A stretch of 64,000 nt of DNA from contig NC_088302.1 in the NCBI RefSeq assembly GCF_032854445.1, positions 7,371,338 to 7,435,337 on the forward strand, given 5' to 3'. The notes beneath the pieces were generated by a model. It did no database searches. It had not been told where the DNA came from and saw only the letters and a list, made by a program, of their open reading frames with translations. Below, one piece after another: positions 52,196 to 63,000 of the stretch. Each line of letters opens with the position of its first letter. Position 1 is the stretch's first letter. A program made the position numbers and the translations under genes. Source of the stretch: Liolophura sinensis. Its lineage: Eukaryota; Mollusca; Polyplacophora; Chitonida; Chitonidae.

Positions 52196-54017
52196 GTAAG
52201 TGTATCTACTGTCTTGTTTACATCAGTGGCGGATAAACTTCTGTCATGGGCACTTGTCATTTTAGTTATAATTAGATGGGCTAGATTTGTTTGATGTTAC
52301 TCAAAAATAAAAATGTAAAAGATATCCTATGCTTCTCTCTAGGATTTGTGAGATCAAAGAACACTTTTTGCACTTCTTACTTCATAGCAGAGTCTCTGTC
52401 TGACATCGTTTGTTGGCAGATGCCTACTTTTGGCCTTTAATATTCTGTTACCTCCTGTTACCTGTGAAAGTCAGTGTCACCAATACTTATTGCCACAAGG
52501 ACACATTTCTCACCTTAAAGGTTCAACATCATATACATGTATAAGTAAAGATTGGTGTTTTTTTTTTTTAAATTGTGTGTTTCATTATATACAGTTATGT
52601 TTTAATAAAACCAGCAGACAAGTAAACATATACTGAATAATGTTGTTTGTAAACCATGAATATTTTCTAAAAGTCTAAAAGGGGGCCTCCGTGGCAGAGG
52701 TGGTTAGGGCACCAGCACAGGGCAGTGACCCAGGAGCCTCTCACCAATGCTGTTGCTGTGAGTCCTGCTCATGCTGGCTTCCTCTCTGGCAGTAGGTGGA
52801 AAGGACAGCCTGCAACCTTTGGATGGTTGTGGGTTTCTCCCGGGCTCTGCCCGGTTTCTTCCCACTATATATGATATTGCTGGCTGCCATCGTGTCAGAT
52901 AAATAAATAAATAAACAGAAATTCAGAAATGTTTGAATTTTGTATCCCGTTTTAAGGCGTGCAACATCAGTGGTTTAACGTCCTTGTTTTTTTTCATTTT
53001 GCAGAAATTATTTAATCACGCTCAGTAAAGACGACATTTCTCACACAGTGGTAAGTTGTGATGTGCTTGTACGTGTAAATTACACACCGATTATGAAAGT
53101 AAAGCTTAACTACATGTTTGTCATCTGTATGAATGAAATCAGGACTGTGTATGAGAGAGCTAGACTAAGCTGATTGTAACTAGCAGTATTACACTTCTTG
53201 ACCACAGTAAATCATCTGTATGAATGAAATCAGGACTGTGTATGAGAGAGCTAGACTAAGCTGATTGTAACTAGCAGTACTACACTTCTTGACCACAGTA
53301 AATCATCTGTATGAATGAAATCAGGACTGTGTATGAGAGAGCTAGACTAAGCTGATTGTAACTAGCAGTACTACACTTCTTGACCACAGTAAATCATCTG
53401 TATGAATGAAATCAGGACTGTGTATGAGAGAGCTAGACTAAGCTGATTGTAACTAGCAGTATTACACTTCTTGACCACAGTAAATCATCTGTATGAATGA
53501 AATCAGGACTGTGTATGAGAGAGCTAGACTAAGCTGATTGTAACTAGCAGTACTACACTTCTTGACCACAGTAAATCATCTGTATGAATGAAATCAGGAC
53601 TGTGTATGAGAGAGCTAGACTAAGCTGATTGTAACTAGCAGTACTACACTTCTTGACCACAGTAAATCATTTTGTGAAAGAGGACACTGATTGTACATAC
53701 ACACATAAAATGTAACTCTAAAATTATGTGTGCATCTGTGGTAGCATATTTGTGGAAGGGGGTCCTTTGCTGGCACATTGCTATTATACACCTGAATGGG
53801 TTGGCAGAAGTCTCAAGTCAGGAGATTTGTCAGATACCTCACAAAAGGCAGTGGTGTACTCATGGTACTCATGTACATCATGGTGTAAATGATGGCATTG
53901 TGTTCATATTCTGTAGGGTGAACTGAAGGACACACCCAAAGGAGAGAGGTATGAGGCCAGCTGTAGAGGATGGGGAGTTAAAGTGGTGAGTAAAATAATA
54001 TCTAGTTTAGCACTCCC

Positions 54018-54050
<33 letters not shown>

Positions 54051-57000
54051 GTCTCTCTCTCTGACTTCAGAGCAGAATTACTTTTTGTGTTTAAATTTAA
54101 CTTCTGTTAACTTAGGAAAGTCTGATTAAAGATCATAATAATAATAATATTTAGCCAGTTTTGGGGGGAGTGAGGGTGGAGGACCTATTCCCTTGTCTCT
54201 GAATCTGGCAGTGGCACAATAAAATGTTGACATGAACAAGAATATTTTAAACATTTAGTGTACATCTTTGTGCATGTATCGTTAAGGTCCAAGGGACATA
54301 ACTCTAGAGGCCAAAGAGCTATCCCCCTTCATTCTCTTTTTTTGCCAGGATCCTGACTGTCAAAACCATATCCACTTCATCACACGGAATACCTCATATC
54401 CAAACTCTGATATTGTCTATGTATGTGGAACTGGAGGCTATCGACCTACAGGATTTTTGTACAATGTAAGTCCAAGCTATAACTGCATTTTATTTTCTTA
54501 ATTTTAATTGCAGTTTTTTTTTAGTTTTGTCTTGAATGTTTGAGGATAAAAACAATCTATGAACTGCATTGTATTTTAGAGGTACTGAAGTGCTAATCTC
54601 AAGAATTTATAGGAAATGTAATATTTTTACTGGTCCACCCAAATCATGCTATGTTATGAAAGTGTCCCAAAAGTGTTTGCTATTGTGAATCTTGTGTATT
54701 TTCAGATCACCAGTGGCTCCAAGGTGTCAACATATCAATCGTCTGTAGGCAATGCCAAAGCCATGTGCCCTTTTGATCCATTTGATAACACCACCGCTGT
54801 ATATTCAAGTAAGCTCTTAGTATTAACCTCCAACTCATAGAACGAGCAGTACCTCAAGATAGCAAATTTGGATGATGTTGATTCAGGTACCCAGATACTG
54901 CCAAGTACTTGTTATTCGCTGGAATTTATTTTTGCCGTTTGCCGATTTTCTCCAAAAATATGTTCACGGGAATTAATTTTCGCATATTTAAGAGTATACT
55001 GAAAAACAAATCTTAAAATTTTCCAAAATATAATATGGCTGAAACTATTCAAGCTTGTCAAACAGGTATCATCATGGGTGGCTTAATCCTCCTTTGTTTC
55101 CTGTCGTGTCGCTAATCCTCATGATCTGGATCAGAGATTAAAACAATTGGGGGTGGATTGTCACGTAAGAAGATTACTTTCGCACCTACCGTGAGCAGTA
55201 TTCAAACAGGTGTCACTGTCAAATGACCATTGTGTTGTTGTACACACTTCACATTGTGTTAGAAGATCACCCATTGGACCACAGGAGAGACACAGCCAAT
55301 GGGATAGCGTGTATCAGAGCAACATTCATCAGAAGCCAGCTGTTACCTACTTTTCTGTCACTTTACAGGCATAGCAAAGATTGATCAAACTACAGACGAA
55401 TAAACTCCCACTTTGTTATATACCCACCAAGCCTTAGCCCCTGAATTTGTATATATTTAAGCGATAATTTCCCTTCCCTGCTGTTAAAAATTTATCTGGC
55501 CTGTCAGGCTTTCTTAGCGCAACTCCCGTCACCTTGGCAAAGATCTCACTTCATTATTACTACTACCTGTAGTATATGATTCAGTATTGGATATTTTTCC
55601 CCGGAATTATTTTTTGTGGTAATATATTGACTGCGAAATCCTCGAAAATGAGTTCCATGCGAAAATTAAGGACTTCACTGTAAATGCTTTGAAAATAGTG
55701 TTTACGAGTCCGTCTTTATTTGAGAAATGCCTGTTTCATTAAATTTTTGATATAACAATTAAAAAGACATTTTAGCGGGGTATTAAAACCTGCAGCAATT
55801 GCCTGAAGGATCAAATCCTATTGTTTGCTGCAAAAGAAGGCATTATAGCAAATATTGTCATTAAACATATAGCATGTTTTTGATTACTTCACTGATGTTC
55901 GTTAACCTGGCTTCTGCAGTGTTAAACTGTTGTATCATAGCTCAAGGCTTCGGCATGTAACAAGTTATTAATGAATACAAGTTGGGAGAGCTGTCTCACA
56001 GATCAAGAGCAATATTAAAGTAAATAATAATTTCACCTTCTTGCACCAATATTAATGCAATTTTAAGAATCATTAAGATCATTAATCTAGGGGTATGTTT
56101 TACCATAGCTTAAGTCCTCCTCGTGTAACAAGTAGCTAATGGATAGAGGCATGGAAACCTGTCTCATGGATGAAGAATGGTATTAAAGTCAATGGTAATT
56201 TTAGCTCTTGCATTAATAATGTTTTTTTCATGAATCATCATTTGTTTCTGTTTTTATTTTTCTTCTAGTGCAAGGAAATCCTGAAAATCTGCCAGCATTT
56301 TACTCAGCGGCTAATGCAGACTATACCAAATCCATCCCAACTATCTTCCGAAGTCGGATCTTTTATCAGAATGGGACATTAGCCTACGAGTATCTGACCA
56401 CAGCCAAGAAGGACCCCAAATGGCTGAATGGTAAAGGGGCTAGATCTAATTTATGTGCACTTTATACTCTCTGCCCATCAGAAATCTTTGTTTTCATAGT
56501 AATGGTGGGAACAAAGACAGTATATACTGCTTATGCTTTATTTTGTCAGCAAAGCCATTTTACCACAAATGATGTGTCCTATGTCCTACCATGTAAAAAG
56601 TTAAAATGAAGTGTGAATGTTGTATCTGGTGAGGAACAGCTTTCTAGCAGCTTTCCGTCTGTCTAGTCTGTCAGCTGTTGTGCTGTATTTCACGTGAAAT
56701 TTAACCTCATGTTGAATAAAAGCAAACAGATCCTTGACATTTTAGAGTGACAGGTTTCACATGATTTTAAGGGAAGCTACCTATATGTCATTTATTTAAA
56801 TCAGTGCAAGACTCTTCTTCATCTGTTACTTCCATAGGATTTGATAGATAGGCACACTTGGGTATGTACTCCATGATAACGAAGCTGTTCGGTATAAACT
56901 GTTTAATTACTGTGCTAAAATTGTGAGCTGTCATAGAAATTTTTGTTTCCATACATGATCTTTCAAAACAAAATTGAAAACTAGCATTTAAATTCATATC

Positions 57001-60000
57001 CAAGTGCAGAAATAAGTAAAGACTAAGTCAGACTTAAGACAGCTTTTTTAACCTGGGACCACGATTTAGCACTGTATTAAGATGTGGGATGTTCTAGGTA
57101 ATAGAGATCTTAAAAATTCAACTATATCACATGCTGTTTTGTTGTGGGGCATATCATCAAACATTTACTTACATCCTTCATTGTATGATTTCTACATATT
57201 ATAAAGAGGCTTTATTTTAAGTATGTCATTCTAGCTGATATCTGATAGTTCCAGTGGACTGTAAATGCACTATATTGTATTGTAGAGCCTCAGTTTGTTG
57301 GTTCATTCGAGATGGAAGAAGTGGTGTATTTCTTCTTCCGAGAGGAGGCATTAGAACACAGTCACAGTTGTGGGAAGAAAGTGTACTCTCGTGTGGCACG
57401 AGTCTGTAAGGTCAGTTCAGGGAACAGTTGGTCTGCCTCTCGACAGGCTGCATCTCTAAAATGTTACTTTGTCAAGTACATGGAAAAAAGGTGCCGGTTT
57501 ACCCCAAGAATTCTCCGCCCATAAATTTAAACCTGACTGGTTGTTAAATCAGTGAAAAATTCTTCAGTATGCCATTGAAATTTCATTGAACATAAATATG
57601 TCCATAGAACAGTTAGAATCGTGTCAGTTCAGTCAAAAAATTGAATAATTGTAGGTGTACAAAATTTTACATGATTGAGCAGTCTTGGAGTGCAAGCCAC
57701 TGTTTTCGTAGTATGTAAATTTCAATTGATATTGCTTGTTGATAACTCGTAACGTTTTTAGTCATATATCATTTTATGAACTTAAGAAATCTTTAAATGA
57801 TAATTTAAAATGTGAACAAACTTCTTTTCTCCAGAATGACAAAGGTGGCCCAAATGTGGTGAAGAATCAGTGGACGTCATATCAGAAAGCTCGTCTCAAC
57901 TGCTCAATACCTGGCAAAGTCCAGTACTACTTTGATGAAATACGTACGTATAAGTGATTCTATTAGGGTTTAAACAATCAGATTTCAGGTTAACTTGTGT
58001 CACTCAAAACAATGTATTGCAAATGTGTCCGCTGTTGGTTGCCACATGTTTAAGGGTTCCCATAATAATGCTGGCCGCCTTCGCAGAAGTGAAAAATATT
58101 CTTGAGTACGGCTTACAACTTACATTAAAAAAATAAATAGGGTGACCATTTTGGCATAAGAACGTGTCAATTTTTGCATTGACAGAGGACATTCAGTGGG
58201 ACGCCTCATCCAGGACTTTCTACGCTCTGTTCACAACCAGCAGGTAAGTCACACTCGGGTCATTGATAAAGATATTGGTACATGTGTCTCTGTAGGGAGG
58301 CAGGGGCCTTCATAGCCCAGTGGTAAGCATGCTAGCGCATCACAGTGACCCAGGAGTCTCACCAATGCTATCACCATGAGTTCCAGCTTATGCTGGCTTC
58401 CTCTCTGGTCACGCTGGAAGGTCTGCCAGCAGCCTGCAGAAGGTCATGGGTTTTCTTGTGGCTGTATCAGCTTTCCTCCCACCATTTTGCTGGCCATCAT
58501 TGTATAAGTTAAGTATTCTTGAGTATCAAGTAAAACCCCAGTCAGTTAAATTGTCTTTGGGAGTCTTGCTCATGAATTCAAGATATCTGGAGGCAGGAAT
58601 ATACTCATCACAGGGTGAGCACGGTTCTCTACGTTTGCTCTACATCATGGCCACCACCACTACATTGTCTTCCACCAATCACCTGTGGGAAAGCTTATAA
58701 ATAACTGGCCAAAAGTCGGTGGTTTATACTCTGGTTTCTCAGAGTATGAAACTGACTTCCACCATGCAAGTGAAAAATTCTTCAGTGTGGTGCAACTTTG
58801 ATTAGGTGAGATGAAGTGAATAATTTTTTGGCTTTGTTTTTTTTTTTTTTTTTTTTGTCTCTCTTTTTTTGATTTTGTTGCATTTGGTTTGGTGTGCTGT
58901 CCACTCATGGAAGAAATCAATGTCCTACGCCCCCTGACCTGCATTGTGTGTTTCTGCCTGTAGTTCTTGGTATTGTCACATTTTCTGTACGGTTTCATTA
59001 TACATATTAAATACATGTGACATGTCTTGGACTTTCAGCTATGGTGTTACCGGTTCCGCTATCTGTGTATACACTCAGGATGATATAGAACAGGCCTTCA
59101 GTGGACCTTTCCAGTACACCTCTAATGGCACCCAGGTCCCCACAGCCTCAGAGCCTAATCCAAGACCAGGAGATGTGAGTACTGGCAATTATAGTTTTTA
59201 CAGTTTTAAAATATTGTCATTTCCTGGCCAATTCAGCTATATTGTCACTGGTAATAGTGAATGATCTTCCAAACAAATGTCAAAACACCCATCTAGGATC
59301 GGTAGAACTTACATGTCAGAGTAATGGAAAAATAGTTACATTTGTTACATAATAACTTCAAATCAAATACAATAATTGCCATTTATGATATGAAGATATT
59401 GTAACTTTTACTTTCATATTTACAGTGTGCTGGAATCCCAGATTCAACACGTGTGAAAAATGACTTTGTGACTTTTGTCAAAGAGAAGACATTGATGTAC
59501 TATGCTGTTCAGCACAAATTTGGAGAACCTATCTTCATGAAGCCAAATGTTATGCTGCAGAAGCTCCAGACCCATATCTTCTCATCCTACAATGTCTTCT
59601 TTGCGGGTTCAAGTAAGTCATGCAAACATGATATCTCTATGAATATAATCAGGACCTACTGACAATTTCACTAATGTCTGGAGATTTATTGGAAGGTTGT
59701 TTACCAGCTACAGTACCTGCTGCCGGTTACTTTAATAAAACTTTGAACAAGCACCCATCTGCTTGGACTAAAAGCTCCTATTCTGCTTCATTTAATTCTC
59801 TGCCAGGTAGCTGGCTGCTTTTCCATAATAGCCTTTTATTAAAAAAGATGAAGAAAGCCCTGTTAAATGTTCAAAGCATTTAAATTACATTGATATTTTA
59901 CTAGATTGTTTTTTCAGTAAGAGTTCTTTAATTGAAGATCAAGCCTTATCAGATCATTTAGTGCATGACATGCTTGATCCTCGTGGGAAAAATAAATTTC

Positions 60001-63000
60001 TGTGTTAAATATGTGTCATCATTTCATGTGTAGATGAAGGGCAGGTGTACCAGATCTACCAGCCAACAGCTAACCTATCAGAGACATTGATCTCAGCAGT
60101 TATCTCCCCTGTCAGATCATCCGGACCAGTCTGGAGTTTGCAGTATGATGTAAGCTATTTACCAAATATAAAAATTTCAATTGAATATATAAATACAAGT
60201 TAAGAAACATTTTGTTGATAATTTACGAATGTATGTGTATTTTTTGCAAAGTTTTCATCCTGCTGTGATATTATTAGAGGTATTTGAGTATAGTAAAGGT
60301 ACATTTATTAAATGGGATTCTTGTACATTCAAATAAAAAGATGTCTTTTTGAGATCAGTTATATTCTGTAAAATGTTCTCTCTGGCTAATGTGTATTTTG
60401 CTATTTGTTTGTATAACTGTGCGATACAGTTTTTTGTGACGACCTCAGTGCTCGGGAGTCTCCAACCAGTGCTGTCACTGCAAGTTCAAGCCCAGCCCTT
60501 GCAGGCATCATCTACAATCATACATGGGAAGGTCTGGCAGCAACCTGCGTATGATCATGGGGCAGGGCTCCGTTTCCTCCCATTATAACGCTGAACATCG
60601 CTGTGTAAGTCAAGTATTCTTGAGTATTGCGTGAAGCGCCAATCGAATTAATAAATAAATGCCATTTTTGTTGAATATTTTCAGAAAAATACACTGATGT
60701 TGTATGTGGGGTATGACAGCAGTGTAGTCCAGTTTGACATGAAGAAACTGTGCAAGAAATACACCAAAGCTGACAGTTGTGTGTTTAACCCTTTCTGTGG
60801 CTGGTACAACGGCGAGTGTTTCCATCAAAACTGTACATCATACCAGTACGTATTGCTGTTTATCAGAAATTATCATGCACACTAACTCTCTGATGTTATC
60901 ACAATGCTTTTCTTGTTCTGTGGTGATAAATGTGAAGCATAAGTTCCTAGTAAAAAGGTGATTCCAATGTGTGAGGTATCAATGAAAATAGCTATCAATT
61001 TTTAGGTGCGTAATAACAATATTATGAGACTTACATGGCTCATACATAGAAGTAATGCGTAATAGGCATTTTCAGATTATTTTTCAGAAACTTGATGAGG
61101 CTAATCAAAAGGTGTGGAAACTTTCTGCTGTTTATCAACATTTATCTCGGACACTGTGTTGAATATAAAGGAATGGTTATAAGATGTATGAATTTACCTG
61201 CATCCTTTGTGTACAAACACTTGGCATACTTTGGCTCTTCTATTTCAGGATGTCCATAACATACTGTAAGCTGGCTCAGCAGCTCCATAAAGACCCCACC
61301 AACCCAAAAAGAGTTTGGGAGACACTGCTACAAATCTTTGTTGATGGTAGGTCTCTTTCTAGGAAGCAGGTATTTTGACTACCACTACAGTGGTCTGTGT
61401 TAATAGGCCTAATGTCTGCCTGAGGATGTGACATTTGGGTCATAACGGAGCAAAATTTATACTTAAACATTCGGAGCCTTTACTATGCAGATTTACGTAT
61501 GGCTTTGAATTGAGGAGTATCAAAATAATCCAATTTTGTGTTCCAATACACTATGAGTACATTTGATAATTGATCTATGGTGAGGTATATTTTAAATTTT
61601 TCTGCTCATGTCTTCAGTGTTTTAATTTCTGACCTAAATTTATTAATTCGGCCAAGGATTCAGGAGTCTTCCACCATTGTGGGCACCATGAGTTCAAGTC
61701 CAGCTCATGCATGCAGGCTTCCTCTCTGGCCATATGTAGGTATGTCTGTCAGCAACCTGCAGATGGTCATGGGTTTCCCCATGGCTCTACCTGGTTTCCT
61801 CTCACCATAATGCTGGCGGCCATGGAGTATTCTTCAGTCGGGGGTAAAACATCAATCAAATCAAATAAATAAATTAAAACTTTTTAGGTGGAGTTTCATA
61901 TATTTCACTCTTTTCAGTTTTAGTCAAATTTCAAGGATATTCACCTCGCACTCAAACTTGCCTTGTTTACCTGTTGAAGAGTGATGTTACACATTGTATA
62001 CCCTGATATGATAATCTGCTACCTCTGTCAGACACTTTTTGCCTATTTCCACAGAGAAATTGCCAGATCAAAAGCACATCAATCTAGGAGGTCTTGTGAC
62101 TCTGGACATAAGGATGCCCCTCTGTACATCTGGACCAGTCAGCTGGCACTTTGGGCGCTCCTGTAACGACACACTCACCAAAGTGCCCAAAAATGTACAC
62201 ATCCTAGGGGCAGACAACTCTCTGACGATTCGGAACACAAGCATGGCCAATCAGGGGTGTTACTCAGCAAAAGATGAGAATGGCAGAGATCTAGCCTTCT
62301 ATATGTTACATGTACAAACAGGTAGGTACAAACAGATAGGCAGATCTCTACTTTTGTGTAGGGTATATGTTATGTGTACAAATGGATAGGCAGATCTCTG
62401 CTTTTGTGTAGGGTGTAAAGTGTGGCAGTACATTGACTGTTGCTAAATCTCAAAAATAGAACACATTCTCGACAACTTGGTCTTTGCCTCTGGTATCATT
62501 CCTGAACCTTCATTTCAACCTAAATTGAAATGATCATTTTTGTCATAAAAGTACAAACCAACTCCTGGCATTAAAATAAAAATTGTTAAGGTAAGTCACA
62601 ATTTTGACACTGTCAGGAAGATATATTTGTGATCTTGGGGCCAGAAGCCAGTTATCATCATAGTCAATCTTTGCGTTTACTGTTACTGTGTTAGTGAAAA
62701 CTCACGGATCAGATGTATTTTGAAGATGTAACACTGTTACACTGTTGTCTGAAGACTTTGGTTCTGTGAATTAAGAAACATAAATAATTTATGGTTTCCT
62801 TCACCCGTAACACTGACCACGGTCATATTTATAAGTGAAAATTCCTGAGTATAGCAATCAAATAGATAAACAGTTATGTTGCAAGCATAAATGACAAAAC
62901 TCTCTGTAATATAGTGAGTCAATTTAGACTATATGAAAGAAATGAATATCTCACTCTCCAAAACAACACCAAAATGATACCTTTATAATGTCTCAATTGA

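Noticed and set aside
53121-53666. CRISPR-like regular array
   Set aside because: Units are contiguous 91-bp tandem copies without variable spacers, inside an animal intron.
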